Positions 1 to 13,200 of a DNA stretch of 64,000 bases are shown in pieces. The position numbers were made by a program, and so were the translations under genes. The stretch lies in NCBI RefSeq assembly GCF_028769735.1, contig NC_088172.1, positions 92,332,951-92,396,950 on the forward strand, given 5' to 3'. Each line of letters starts with the position of its first letter. Positions within the stretch are counted from its first letter, which is position 1. The notes beneath the pieces were generated by a model. The model worked only from the letters and a program-made list of their open reading frames with translations, made no database searches and was not told the DNA's origin. This DNA comes from Zonotrichia leucophrys gambelii (taxonomy: Eukaryota; Chordata; Aves; Passeriformes; Passerellidae).

Positions 1-4
1 TATC

Positions 5-692
5 TGTGGAGCAGTTATTTTCTGTTAATTGGGCAGTTTCCTTTATCTCTTCCACAACCAATCCTCCCTCCAGGAGATACCTTCTATTAGTGGGCCATGG
101 AGTGTCTCTGCTTGGCTGATAAAATTACATCATCCCACTGGGAGATGCTCTGCCCAGGGGGAGGAGCCAAACATTCCTACCTGGATATAATCTGAGATTT
201 GGAAGACCACAGGCAGCCTTTTCCCCACTGGATTTGCAGAGGAGCAGCTTTCTTCTCCACTGGATTCCCAGAGGAAGACCAGGCCCATCTACACTACCCC
301 TGGACCTTCAGAGGAAAACTGCACCCTTCTACAGGATTCCTGCTCCAACAGAACCACAGCTGGCACTGCAGGAGGGCTGCAGCCACCATTTCAATTGACT
401 GCTACCAACACCCTGACCAACAGGGTGTCAGGTTGTATTCTGACCCTGTCAGTGGTTGGGTTTTTTGTTTGTACAATTACATTTGTATTTTTAGTTTTCC
501 TAGTAAAGAACTGTTATTCCTATTCTCATATCTTTGCCTGAGAGCCTTTTAATTTCAAAATTATAATAATTCAGAAGGAGGGGGTTTGCATCTTCCATTT
601 CAGGAGAGGCTCCTGCCTTCCTTAGCAGACATCTGTCCTGTCAAACCAAGACAGGTGGGTACCTGGCACCCAGCCAGGGTCAACCCTCCACA
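5..692 (+). mobile_element. ERVL-like endogenous retrovirus LTR, plus strand
   Basis: Starts TGTGGA and ends CCACA, the short inverted termini expected of an LTR. A TATA-like TATAAT lies at 186-191 and a polyadenylation-type AGTAAA at 502-507, giving U3-R-U5 order on the plus strand. The text matches my memory of a very common songbird ERVL LTR family; that identification is from memory, not a search. Only 4 bases precede it in the window, so a target duplication cannot be fully tested; the visible flanks (TATC before, ACCCT after) do not match. No primer-binding site or gag is recognisable downstream, so it is either a solo LTR or a remnant. A 117-codon open frame at 199-552 is LTR sequence, not a gene. 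CpGs are nearly absent, consistent with age or a CpG-poor family. Confidence 0.75.
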
Positions 693-3569
693 ACCCTTCA
701 ACAATCACTTCCTGAGACTCTAAAGGCTCATTCAAACTGGAATATCTTCACCATGTTAACCTCACAGGGCCATTGCTCAAAGACAAAAAAACAGTATGGG
801 GTTGCAATGACCTTCCAGGCTGATCAAAGAACAGGCAGAAGTAGTTTTTTCCCTTCCATCTAAAGGCTGTATGATTGAATCTGACAACTTCATACTGAAT
901 TGAAGCATGTCACTTCAGAAAAGGTCAGATCCAAGATTTCAAGTGGTGCAGATCTTCCCCTTTGCCTAAGAAGGTCAATGCAATATCTAGTTGTCCACCT
1001 CAAAAAATGCTCATTTCTTGAACTCTCCCCTGTGAGTGGAGCAGACTCATATTGCCAGATACTTTTCACATCTGTAAATTTATACAGACCCACTTTTAAA
1101 AGTGAAAGAAAACCTAATTTTTCATTAGGCAAACTGAAGTCTGTCAACTGTTGTCTTTTTGAACCTCATGTAGCCGTGTGCTGCGACTGTCCACATCAGG
1201 GCAATACTTCCCTTGTCTGCTGAGATTAATGCACCGATAACAAAAGAGGTGTTAAGGGAATCTGAAAGCCCCTTTTTCTGAGTGACTTCTGGGGTCAAAC
1301 CCTGGCAGCCTTTAGAATAGCCAGGAGCTGCAAAAAGAAGAGCTGCTTTTATCATAACTGTGCTGGGTGGCATAATCAGAGGGTTTGCCATTTAATAAGA
1401 ATTAACTCAGTTATTAATTAGCATATAAATCCCTTAAAAGTTTTATTTCATCAATAATTCATCCAGTTTTCATAAACTCTGATTTCTCTGTCTCACTGAG
1501 GGATTGCAGACTCTTTTCTTCTCTCTCCCCAACTCTTCATTCATTTATTTCTTCCCTCCTTTATTTTCTTTCCTTCTCCTGTCCCTCTCCTTGAATTTTA
1601 TTTGAATTTTATGGTTGGCTCTGTTGCCCTGCATAAACAGTCAGGAAGTATCACTGACTGCTAGTCAAAAAGATGACAATTGAGCTTGATTTCTGAAATT
1701 TGTTTGGAGGCACTTCATCACACTCATGCACATCTAGGCAGAGAGAGAGAACAGCAGCACAGGAACTGGAGTAGAACACACAGAAATGGAGCAGGATGGT
1801 TAAAATATTGATTGGGGTGGAACAAAAGGGATTCAGAGGGAAAGACAGAGAACTACAGGACCCATAAATAATCTTTGACAAAATAGCTTTAATTTGCCAA
1901 GCAGAGGAAGACTTGCACAGCCAAATGGAGCTTTTTAATGGATGAATGGGATTGAAAGAAGAAATACTGGAAATAAAGAGATCTGGGCCAAATAAGACTT
2001 GCAGAGCTACAGTTTGCAAAGGGTCTGGAAAAAAATGGCAATGGTATCATCTGCTTTGGAAAACTCTTCAGCAATGCCACAGGGTAAGAATGAGCCTTCA
2101 TTCCAAAGGGAAATTGAGCTTTTTTTATAGGTGAGTTGGTAACAAACAATACTTTGGGAAGATAGACTTTGTAAAATTACTGGAAAATGGTGGAAATTAT
2201 AGTTTGATTGGGGGTCCAGGGTTATGTCAAACATTTGAGGTAGATGAGCTTTCAGTAGGTTCCAGTTCAAAGCCTAGGGGGCTTTAACCAGAGTTTGGGG
2301 CTCTGGGAAGAATCTCTTTGCTCTAGGAGAGAAATACCTTTATTATGTTGGTGTCCTTTTCCTCTAGAAGTCATAGGAGTAGACAAATAGGCTGTCCTCA
2401 CTGTCTCCTGACCCTGCTGAGCTTGCACAGATATGTCCAAAAGGGAAATAATCTGCTTATTCCAAGGGGAGGAATTTTGGAAAGATATAAATTCTGGGCT
2501 GAAAATAAACTTGCCATGGCAATTTCCATATCTGGGTGCATGCAGAGAGGTCAGAGCTTAGTGAGCAGGCTGTGAAACAGGAATGGTGGCAAGGATGTTA
2601 GCAGTGTCCAGTGGGAAATCTGGGCTTGGCTCACATCTTGCCCCAGCCACTCAGGAGAAACTCTTGAACACCCAAGGGCTGTGGGATGCCAGATTAAAAG
2701 AGATCTCAAGATGCCAAAATAAAAATCCCTGATGGTGTGGCAGGGAGGTTTAAGCTTGCCTGCCAGCTCGAGCTTCACAGCCACTGCTCATATCTGTGCA
2801 GCTCCACACACCACAGGTAGGCAAATGTTATCCCTGCTTGGCCAGGTTGCATCCCCCACGGGCACAGAAAAAATTCATGGTTCTCTGCACTAGTCTGAGC
2901 AGCTCCTGCTCCCCAGGGAAGTGCCTGCCCTATTTACAGCTCTGGGGCTTCTCAGCTGACAGCCCAAAGTCCTGTCCTGCCCAGCCAAGCCCTGTCATCT
3001 GCATCAAACAGAGCGTGGCATTTCAGCCAGCCTGCTCAGAGCAGAGAGGGCCGACCCCTCCCCACGGAGTTCACAGGCTGTGACCCAGCCAAGTGGAACT
3101 GGAGCATCTTTGCAGAGGATATCGGCTCTGGCTCCGAGCAGGAGGCTCTTCCAGGGGCCACACTCAGCTGGTGCAGAGCCCCAGCTCCAAGGACTCACTC
3201 CCAGCACAGCTTTTCCCTGCCTCCTGCTCAGTTCACCAGAGCAGAGCATGGAGTGTGCTCAGGGTGCCTTTGGGAGCACCGCACACTGTGAAGAAAGGGC
3301 ACCCAGGATGGAAAAATCCCGACTAGAGTTGAGAGGATCCATCCCTATTTTATCCCTGACTTTTGGCCTGCTGCAGGCAGGAAATTTCTTGTTTAAATTC
3401 TGACCTGACAAAACCACTTTGAGAGTTGTTTATCAAAAGGGATTTTTTTCTCAGGAGGAATTTATTTTGCAGTGACAGGAAGATGCCATTGCATGCCCAG
3501 CCAAGTTTATTTGGAAAGGCTCATTTGCTATGAATCAAAGCATCTTTTTCTCTTACCATAGGCAGAAAA
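693..3569. other. No recognisable gene or repeat
   Basis: Mixed-composition DNA. It is AT-rich at 1390-1620 and 1860-2200 and more GC-rich at 2580-3260. All open frames are shorter than about 125 codons, overlap on both strands and resemble nothing I know. A short frame at 1946-2134 is followed by a donor-like GGTAAGAA near 2083, but no acceptor or recognisable protein supports an exon. Confidence 0.55.
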
Positions 3570-3628
3570 GTCTGTTCCAGAAGCAAAAGTCTGTTCCAGA
3601 AGCAAAAAAAAAGGTCTGTTCCTGAAGC
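3570..3628 (+). repeat. Short tandem repeat, about 2.8 copies of a 19-bp unit
   Basis: Unit GTCTGTTCCAGAAGCAAAA occurs exactly at 3570-3588 and 3589-3607. A third, diverged copy (GTCTGTTCCTGAAGC) follows an A-run at 3614-3628. It looks like local replication slippage. Confidence 0.9.
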
Positions 3629-6363
3629 TTTTTCTCTCTTTTGCACTACAGCTACTCTCCTGACATCCATGCCTAAGCTCATTAGCCAGGCATTATGAAT
3701 TTCAGGGCAGAAAGAAAAGCCAAAAGTCTGAGTTGCAGCACAGTGAAGTCCACATTTTTAGGACTGTCCAACAAATCAAAGATCAAAATTCAACTCATAA
3801 ATTCAGGAGAGATAAATGTGTGAATTTGCTTTCCTGTCCTGCAGAGCATCATTTTGTCACTCTTAGAGGAAGGATAAGATTTAGTAGATGTAGATATGTC
3901 TGTGTGTGCTGTTATCAACTGCTGTGTTCTGAGAGGACTGAGCAAGGACCAGTACAAGGCTCCAGAGAGGCTTCACAAGAAGGACATGTCCTCTGAGCCT
4001 TTCTTTTAATAAAAAAGTGAGTTTTAGAGAGAAATCTGCTCATCAACAGCATGCATGTGCACCTATAAACATGTGTTAAAGACAGAGAGTGAAGTGTATT
4101 TAATGTCAACATTAATGTCAACTCTGCTGACTGCAAGTTTCAGCATCACCTTCACAGTTTTGGGAACGTGGCTGCTGCCTGAGATTATTGGGAGGTAATT
4201 GCTGGCTTGATACAGAACACAGCTACAGTTAATAGAAGCTGGACCTATTTTTGTGGAGGAAGAAATGGTCTGGGAGTTTTATGTGTCCCAGGAGGGGCAG
4301 GTGAGGATGTGGTGGAGCCTCTGGCAGTGCATGGCTCACTTTGGACAGTGCTGAGCCCAGGGTACTGACAGCAGCTTTGTACTGTTGAATTATTCAGGAG
4401 TCCTTCACAGATGGCTGCAAGCAAGGGAGGTCTGGGAGAAAGTTTAGAAGAAAATGCTCAGTATTCAAGGAAAAAGTTGAGAATAAACCAGATTTTCAAA
4501 GGACTTCAGGCTAGTAAAGGGTGGAAGATCCTCCTGATGGGTACATGGGTTGTACAGGGAAGGCAGCTTTTCCTGAAAATCATTGCAAGTGAAACTTTGT
4601 GAAATTGAAAAACCTTATCCATGAATCGATCAAAGCAAATAAGGTGGATGAGACCAAGTTAAACACTGCTGAGATCAGAGCAAAGCCACATGCTGTAATA
4701 CAGCATTTATGTGGCACCTGTGACAGTGCTATGGGGCTGCTCAGGCATCTCTGAAGAGGTGACATTTATTTATCAGTACAGCAGAGCTTCTACACAGGTT
4801 GCAGATTAGACATGTCCCTTCCTTCAGCCATGGGGCACAGAATTTTTTTTCAGATATGTGAAAGAAGTGATAGTAATGTACCAAGGTCACATCAGCCTGC
4901 TGCTTGGACAGGGGCTTACAACTGACGGCCCCAGGAACTTTCCAGAGGTGTTTCCCAAGAGAAAGCAAGCTTTTAAGGCCTAAAACCTCTCAGAGCTGCT
5001 AGGACAGTATTTGTGTACAAACAGTGAAGAGAAAACACAGTGCTGGGACCTCAGGACACCTTTCCCAGGAGCAGCACATCATCTTCCTCCTCAGGAGGAA
5101 CCAAGCCAGGCAGCTGTAGAGAGCACAGAGTGGCTCACAGGTAACACAACCCCATCAGTGCCGCCAAAGCCCCTCAGGGACACAGCCCAGAGAGCCAGCT
5201 GTGCTGAGCAGCAGGGAGGGCTGCCTCAGCAGGGTGTTCTTGTCCCCTTGGACATCCAGAGGCCCCTCCAAGGACAGGTGGCAGGAATTTAATGGTAAGT
5301 CATGTGCCAGAGACAGCCTAGGAGTAAAGCACACAGTGGATGAGGGTTATCCCATCTGTTTATCTGGATGTCTGCTCTCTGCCAGAAGAGACCAGGAAAT
5401 CTGTTTGGCTCTTTTTTCACTATTGCTCTTCTCTATTATCCTACTTGGAGATTTTGCTTCTTTTTTTCCAGCTCTGCTGCTCTCAGGAGTGAAACAGCTT
5501 AAAAAAATCTGTCTTTAGGGCTATATCTGGTCATCAAGCCAGTGAGCTGATGTTGGAGAAGGCAAAGCATTTGTTACCTTTTCTCTGAGGCCTTCAGGAA
5601 AGCAGCAGCTCTGTGTTGCCAGTGGCAGAATTATAACCTGACAATGCAGATGCCAGCAAAGTCTGGCAGGGAGCTGAAAGCTTCAACAGTCTGAGCTGGT
5701 CTGGGATGTGCAGGGCATATTCATCCTTGAGAAAGCCACTGAAACATGTTCACACCAAATTTCAATCCTGATGAACAGCGGATCTGCAGGCAGCAAGCAC
5801 AGCATCCAGAAAGAAGTTCTCAAGCAGCACTAATTGTAATAAGCCCTTTTCTCTTTAGTCACCTGGGTTTTTTCAGACAGAGCATTAAGGAAACTTACCC
5901 TGTGACATGTTCCTGCTGTGACTATAAATGTGCTCATTATCCAAATGACAAGAAGGGTAAGAAATTGTGCTGCACCTCAGTATGCCACAGGATGTGTTCA
6001 TGCTTAATTTTATTTTATTTTAGTTCTCCAATTGAAGTAAGCCAACACCCTCCTGGATTATCTTGTATCTTGAATATACAGACTGAGAAGAAATATCTGA
6101 AAAGTGTCTGCTTTTTTAACCTGTCAGCTCAAGAAACAGGTCTGGCTTCAAGAAACAGCTCAAGCCACCTCAAAAGCACTACATCATTTTTAGAGATTCC
6201 CAAACCAAAGTCAAATCTTGGTACTGTGCAAGAAAACACATCATGCTGGCTTCAACTGCTTAAGAGATGTGAGACTGATGCAGCTCAAACTCTCAGCTCC
6301 AAACTGTAGCAAGGCTAAAACCATTTTTGCAGTAGGCACATGCCCACAGACCACATTTCTGTA
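3629..6363. other. No recognisable gene; longest frame 5746-6309
   Basis: No known repeat or protein recognised. The longest open frame here is 187 codons on the plus strand at 5746-6309. It is rich in Ser, Cys and Lys, with a cluster CSCCDYKC about 54 residues in and no recognisable domain. Its length is compatible with chance in AT-rich DNA, so I do not call it a gene. The motif TCAAGAAACAG is repeated near 6130 and 6150. Confidence 0.5.
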
Positions 6364-6450
6364 TCACAGAATCTTCTGAGCTGAAAGGGACCCCCAAGGA
6401 TCTGAGTCCAGCTCTTCACTGAATGGCACCCCTGGTCCCACAGCCCCCTG
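6364..6450 (-). mobile_element. CR1 LINE 3'-end fragment, minus strand
   Basis: Begins TCACAGAATCTTCTGAG and continues with the 'GGGACCCCCAAGGATC' phrase typical of the reversed 3' end of avian CR1 elements. Only about 85 bp is recognisable, so it is a heavily truncated copy. The family assignment rests on the conserved CR1 3' end; the right limit is approximate. A short CA microsatellite lies just beyond, at 6509-6521. Confidence 0.6.
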
Positions 6451-6644
6451 TCCTTGCTCCTGGGGACACAGAGGTGCTGTCACAGTCAGAGCTGACCCCA
6501 GGACACCCACACACACACACAGCCCTTGCTCCCAGTCCGTGAGCCCAGCTCCTAGACTGGCTTGGCTGGATCTCAGCTCAGTATCACCCACACTCACTGC
6601 AACCACAGCCTGAGCCATGGCCACCTCCAGCTGCTGCACTCTCA

Positions 6645-6649
6645 CCCTC
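6645..6649 (+). repeat. Target-site duplication, left copy (CCCTC)
   Basis: CCCTC at 6645-6649 is repeated at 7290-7294, immediately after the LTR that starts TGTCCTG at 6650. A 5-bp duplication is typical of ERVL-type integration. Confidence 0.85.
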
Positions 6650-7289
6650 TGTCCTGGGCTGACTATGTGATGGTTTTATTCCCCATCGTCTCGTTCTGTT
6701 TAGGCGGAATAATAAGTTTTGCACCTTTAAGACTTGTTCCAGAGAGTGAAGGGGGGAGAGTAGAAGCGCACAGTTTTGTTTTCAGTCACTGCCCTTCTCC
6801 TACACATTCCTGCTCCGGACTGTGTTGTCTGTGGATGGACAGACGGCGGGACAGAGCTCTCCTTTGCTTTTAGTTAGTTTAGCTAGCTGAGGCAGAGAAG
6901 TTCCCTGGTCTGTGGATTTTCCCCTTTTCTTTGGACCTCTTGAAGCCTGCTCTGGACTGAACACCCAGGGGAGCACCGGCAGCTGCACCTGAGGCCCACG
7001 GGGCCAGGCCTGGCCTGTGACATTTCCAGCACTGGAGGGACTGATCAGAGACTGAGCTGAACTGCAGCACATGGAAAGGACTTTCTGAGTTTGTTATCTC
7101 TCTTAGAGCAGCAAGAGGTTTTATTGTTTAATATTGTTTAGGTTTTATTGTTTAATAAACGGGGTTTTTCCACTTTTTTCCAAGGAGGTAATTTCTCCCA
7201 AAGCGGTGGGGTGGAGGGGCCGATTGAATCTGCTTTCCTCCAGGAGCACCTCTGGGGATTCTCTCCCAAATTCGCCCTGAACCAGGACA
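6650..7289 (+). mobile_element. Solo LTR of an endogenous retrovirus, 640 bp, plus strand
   Basis: Termini are perfect 7-bp inverted repeats (TGTCCTG at the start, CAGGACA at the end) and both flanks carry CCCTC, so the ends are firm. A polyadenylation signal AATAAA lies at 7154-7159, placing R/U5 on the right and fixing the plus orientation. There is no internal retroviral sequence, so this is a solo LTR, left by recombination between the two LTRs of a provirus. A 24-bp tandem duplication (7116-7139 and 7140-7157, first 18 bases identical) falls at the polyadenylation site. About a dozen CpGs survive, suggesting a fairly recent insertion. The 5-bp duplication fits an ERVL-like or other 5-bp integrase; the exact family is not assigned. 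Confidence 0.9.
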
Positions 7290-7294
7290 CCCTC
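7290..7294 (+). repeat. Target-site duplication, right copy (CCCTC)
   Basis: Matches 6645-6649 exactly and directly abuts the LTR end. Confidence 0.85.
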
Positions 7295-10200
7295 ACATGT
7301 GCAAGTGCCCACAGGAACAGTCTCCAGCCTAGGGAAAGGTTGGAAAGCCATTCACAGGGGTAGAGGCCAGGCTGTTCAGGCTGGGTGCAGAGCACACCCA
7401 GAGGAGTGCACAGAGCAGCAAACTGCTTCCACCACTGCCCCTTTTATTTCCTTTTATACCCCTCTACTCCCCCATTCCTGCTCCTCCCCAAATCTCCGAA
7501 CCACCACCCTGTTCCTGCCTCTTCCTCCCTTTGGTTTGCCACTAAAGCATCCACAAGCTCTGTGCAAATTCCAATACCCCTCTTCCCTTGCATCCTATAG
7601 TGTGGCTGCCCTGTGGTGTGAGAGGTGATCTGGAGAGCTGCTGGGTTTCACCTCTGGCTTCCACACTGGGACTGATGGCAAAGACCCTTCAGGCCTCGGA
7701 GGTTTCCTGACATCCTGAAATGCATTTGGGATCTGTTTGGAATCTGTTTGGAACAATGCATCTCTGGTGCTCCCCAGGCCATTCCCTTGTGCTGAAATGG
7801 GAAAAGATGTCCACTGCCTCGCTGCCTCTCTCCCCACAGCCCCTCATCCACCTCCAGCTTGCACAGCAGGCCCACCAGCAGCCCTGCCAGCATTAGCCCA
7901 TCTCTCCTGGCCAATGGATTTGATGCAGCTGGCATCAGATTTGGTGCTGAATTTGATGCTACTGAGGATAATTCTTCCTAGTGGAAGATGGATATGTTAG
8001 TCCTGCTTGTAACCAGGTATTGGAAAAACCAGACTCAAGCCCTCTTTTAGCACTGCCATCTCCCTACACCCTAAATTGTGTCACTGGATCTCACTGCACT
8101 GCTTCCCCCTGCAGAATCCCCCAGGTAGCTCACATGCTTGTAAAGCACCATATCCTGGTCCATGCTGGTTTTACCCCAGGGACTTGGGGTGCTCTTGCCT
8201 TGCCTGCAGGAAGGAGACCCAGCAGTGGGTATTTCTCTGGCTGCACAGTGATAAGGGTGTTTTTCAGACACTGAGTGCTTCAGTGCCCTTTTGGGACACA
8301 GTACTGAAGAGCAGTGGTGCGGCCACAGGGGCAGAGCAAAGCTGATTAGATGGCCTAAAAACCAGAAATGTGCAGGCTTTGTTTTCAAAGTGTGGCTCTT
8401 CCATCCCTGCTATTCCTTGTTCTTTGTTTTGATGTTAAGATTTGATGTCCAGTAAATTTTTTCTCAACAAAATCTCTCCAGAAAATACTAATCTTGCTCT
8501 TTACCCTCTTACTAAATTTCATTGGAGATAAAACGTAGCTCCTCTGTGGAGTTTGCTTCTCTGGCACAGAATTTCTTTGTGTTTGTTTTTAAAAAGAACT
8601 GAGCAAGGATTTTGTTGGATTAACTGGCTTTATCACAATAAAAGCCTTGAGTAGCTCTAATTGTATACTTGGCTTTGTTTACAACAATTATATCAGCTTC
8701 TCTTTTCTCTGTAATTTATTTTCAGTGTTGTTATCCAGCACACGTTTATGTGATTTTTTTTTCCTAAATGGGCTGAATGTTTCCCAAATGCCTGAAGTTG
8801 TTGCTGTGCTAATTCCTTGGCTCATTTTTCTGTATCCTGTGCTGCTGCCCTTCTCACCTCCCTCAGTAAAAAAAGTGGAGAAGCAGACCCCTACCTGTCT
8901 TTAGAGCTCTGAGTGGCAGGTTATAAGCAGCACAAGGAATGCTGGAGGATGGATTTCCCAGATTTTGTGCCAGCAATAGCCCATTCTTTTTTCTGTTGAA
9001 GTAAAAACTTTCCTTAGACTCTAACAGAGTCCTCCCAGGAGTGGAAACCACTGGATACAACTTTGTGCTTTTGTTGAAATACCAACATTGTGGCATTGCT
9101 TTAAGCCTAGAAATATGTCTGGAATGATGAAGCCAGGGTCTCTTTATTGTGGCATTTCCCTTATCTGGTATATTCACGTGGGTGGATTAAGCTTAAATAT
9201 CTGGGTGTTATTTGAGTGTGTAGTGAAATGTATGATAGTGTCTATATATAGAGGGACATCTGTAGGTACAGATGCATAAATATATTATTTTTTCCCTTTT
9301 TTTGGAGCAAAAAGGAATGAGAATGAAGACATTTGACTTTCCTGTTCTGATCATAAAAACCCACAAGGCCATATTTTAGGCCTGGTGGTGTGGATAGTGT
9401 CAGTTTTACGAGCAGAATTCAATTTGATGTGTTTATTTCTGTCCCAAAGATCAAGACCCTAAGAACACTGCAGGTCTGAGCTCTGAGTCAGCTCCTCACA
9501 CAGGAGATGCCTTAGCAGTACAAATAGCTGATAAAGACTGAGACAGGAGTAGGGGGGGAAAAATCTCCTTAGCAGAGAACAATTAATGGCCCTTCCATGG
9601 AAAAAGAGAAGCTGCTTCGTGAGTGTAAGGCTCTTTCCAACCCTCTCCAGTCTTTTCTTTTTGAAACTGTACCATCCCTATTGAATTCTTGCATAGATCT
9701 CTAAGTTCTCTAAGACACTAAATGAACATTGCACCTTGATACCTCCCCACAATTTCACAGAATGTTCCTCACCAATTTTCAGTTCTGTACTAAATGCAAG
9801 AGGTCTCTGAAAGAAAGTATTTCTCTTTCTCTTTTTTCCATGCCCTGTTATCCCCATTTCAGGGTTCTTATCCATCTCACAGAGCCTAAACACTCAAGAA
9901 CCTGGCTGAAGGACCTCCTCTCCTAGATACGACTACCATTTTAAGTCTCAGACTAAAACGTGATGCAGGCCAGCTCCTGGCCTTGTGGAGCTGGAGATAG
10001 GAAGAATGGGATGTAAATCACTCCAGATGGTTGGGAACACACAAAACTGACAATCCTTAAGTAGTCAGACATCCTCTAAGGATATTGGGTAAACAGCTAA
10101 TGTTCCTCTAGGGCATTGAATCCTCTTCCAAAGCTGGTTTTCCTTATGGCACATATCTTCTCTCCCCTCTCCAGAAGAACATCTTTTTACCTGATGAATT

Positions 10201-13200
10201 CCAGGATCCTCTTCCACAAATCCCTGAGGAACATGAGCTGCCACAAAACTTTAAACTGGAGATAAGTGCTGGGGAAAGCTCAGGGGAAGCTCCCTGTGAC
10301 TCCTGCCCTTTTGAGGTGACAGCTTTGTGTGTTTAAACACCCCCAGACCTCCCACCTAATTAGTTCATTTTCTCATGCAGACACATAGGCAGGATTTTGG
10401 GTGATGCACAGGCACAGAGTATATCAGAGGGCAAGACAGACTCAAGGCTCCATTTGTAGAGCTGGATGAAAATCCCAGTCTGGAAAATGGATGGACTGCA
10501 CTGCCTTTCCCTCCTCAAATCGTAGCAGAGCAAGTAAATATTGCTGTTGCTGTGAAGGTTGCTTACACCTAGAGATGGTCCCAGAAAATGTCAATTCCAG
10601 CCTGAACTCTTATAGTAGCAAAAAAAAAAAAAAAAAAAAAAAAAGCACAAATAATCACTCATTATCTGGAGAAAATGATAGGCAATAAAAATACTCCCAA
10701 AGCTCACGGCACACTGTAAAAACTGACAGATAGGAAAATGCATGCATTAATGTGTCAAGCAACTCATGTTACAGCAGGGAGAAAAAAGCAAGCACAGGAG
10801 CAACTACCTCCAGTGCTTTGGGAGAAATAGCAAACACATGCAGGAGAAACTTCAATTATCCTGCAGCTTCCATGAAGTCTGTTCAACTTAGTCAACCATG
10901 CTAAACACAGGAAAGGACTGAATGAATAAAGCTGGACAGAGCTATCGCAGCTTAATTCAAGAAGTGCCTGAGCCTTAAAATATTTATGCAGGTTTACCTT
11001 TTTGCCTACAAAACTCCTGTGAATGTTATCCAGCAGTATTTCCTGCTTTTAGCTTTTCTGGCAAGGGTGCAATCATAATAGAAGTTTCCATGTCAGAAGG
11101 AAACCGAAAAGTAGGGAAGTATGCAAACAGGGGGAAAGTACAATAATTCACAAGTTTATTTTTAAGTTCATATGTTCATTCTTACCTGGATTTTTTTACC
11201 AACAATTTTAACTATTTCCAGTTTATCTGATCTCAAAACTCATTTGGCAGCAGAAACACTATAATCTCAGAGGGGGAAAAAGCAAGAAATGGATGGTTTT
11301 AAAGGAAGGTACTGTGTTCTGTCAGCCTGGCCACAGTTGCATTGTTACCAGGGGAGGGGGGCTAGGGTGTCTGTGACTTCTTTCTTCCCCAGTCAAGCTG
11401 AGAGGGGATCAGAAGAGAAACTTTTGGAGCAGTCAGGGCTCCCCCATGCAAACACTCAGAGCTCTGAGCTCAGATCTCAAGGGAGAACCTCCAATGACAG
11501 ATTGCAGAACAGCAGAGAAACTCAAGAGTTGGTTCCTCTAATTAGCAAACACATATTTCCCTGCAGGGCAGAGGGCCCAGGGGCTCTGCTGGTTTACACA
11601 GACATCCTGGCTGTTCTCATTTGTACCCACTTGTCAGGTAAGCCCCAGTCTGGCTGATCTTAGTTTCAGCCCTGTACCTCAGAACTCCTGCACTCAAAGG
11701 ATTTACTTCCATTGTGGGGCTGCAAAGCAATTGTTTGGCTGTTCAAGGCTGAGCTCTCTGAGGAGGGAGAAAGGGAACTAAAGAGAAGATTGTGAAGGAC
11801 ACAAGCTCACCCCTCAGCTGCAAAAGAAGCCACTTCAGCCTCTGCAGAGCTCATGAGGCAGAGGGTTTTCATCCTTCTTTGCTGGAAACTCCCTTTTCTC
11901 CCTGCCATCTGTGCTTGACCTGCATTGTCTGTAACTCTCCCTCCACGGCAAACTGGATGACACTGCCATTTCACTTCACTGCCCGTTTCTGTTGTGTTAT
12001 TTGTCTCTCACAGATGATGCATTTGTGTGACCAAGCAAACAGAGCAGCACAAACCTCCTCTTTCTGCGTGGTGCCTGTGCCTGGCTGCAGATGGCCACAC
12101 ATTGTACTAAGCTGTGACAATGCTGAACAGCATGAGCCGCTGTCTCTGCCTCACATGCTCCAACAGAGAGGATCAAAAGAATGGAAACTAAACTGAGTTT
12201 GTCCCTTTCCAGTCAAAATGACTGCTTGTGGGACTCTGCATTACTTTTGTACTCCACCTTTCACTCGACCACAAAAGCCACTTGACTTCCGTGGAACAGA
12301 AGTTCACCCCGTGCAAGGCACTGCAGGGAGGAGCCCTTTTTTTACACAAGCTCTGGAAAAATCACTCACCTCTTCAGCCGACAGATGAGAACCAGGCATC
12401 CAGCCCCCAGAAACCTGCAGCACGCAATTCTATCCCCAGCATCCTGAAAGCCAAGGAGAGTAGGGAAATGCTGGAGAGGAGCAAGAGCACCAGGGGTGAT
12501 GCACCCTGAGTGCCATGGGGATGCTGCTCTGCTGTTACCAGGGACTCTTGCACAGCACGTGCTTCCCGTGGTGCCTAAATGCTCCTGACAGCCCACCTTG
12601 TCAAGATGTGATGCTGTTTAACGTTGCCCTGACAGCTCCCTGGCTTTGCCTCCTCTCTATTTTCATTTTAGAGCATGTTCTCACTAATAACAGTGGCTGA
12701 GATATGTGTTCTCATTATGAATGAAAAACTGCTCTCCAAAAAACTAATCAAGCAATGCATTCTTGCCCGAAGCAGCATTTTAATGGAAGAAAAGCTTTAT
12801 GTGCTCGTTACTAAATACCATCTCTGTACAGTTGCATGCTGCTTCCATTAATAGACTTCCCTAACACCCAGCCACACTGATAAATGTCATTTTTTCAGTA
12901 TTGTGAGAACATGGGGACAATTTGGAGAGGTGTTGGTCAGTTTCATATGCCTATAATAAAATACATTGAAAAACAAAAGGAGGAAATCTCTTCTGTTCCT
13001 TATCACTGTACCCTTGTCCTTCCACCACAGAACAGTGGATTTTCCAGACTCATATCCTCACATTCACAAACCTGCTTTCTAATTAACACTCAGAGAAATG
13101 TAAAGTGATATGGTGATGCTGTCTGCAAAGAAGCTCATCATCTAGGGGAACTGAGGCTTGTTTCCAGCTGTGAAGAGAAATCCATCAATCTCTTCTTCCT

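Noticed and set aside
199..552. 117-codon plus-strand open frame
   Set aside because: Lies inside the ERVL-like LTR and matches LTR text, which is noncoding.
1946..2134. Possible exon ending at a GGTAAGAA donor-like site
   Set aside because: No acceptor, no recognisable protein, and donor-like words are common.
5746..6309. 187-codon plus-strand open frame with a small Cys cluster
   Set aside because: The Cys spacing fits no zinc-binding family I know and there is no other support; likely chance.
10620..10644. Poly-A tract as the tail of a processed pseudogene
   Set aside because: No recognisable retrocopy upstream and no flanking direct repeat.
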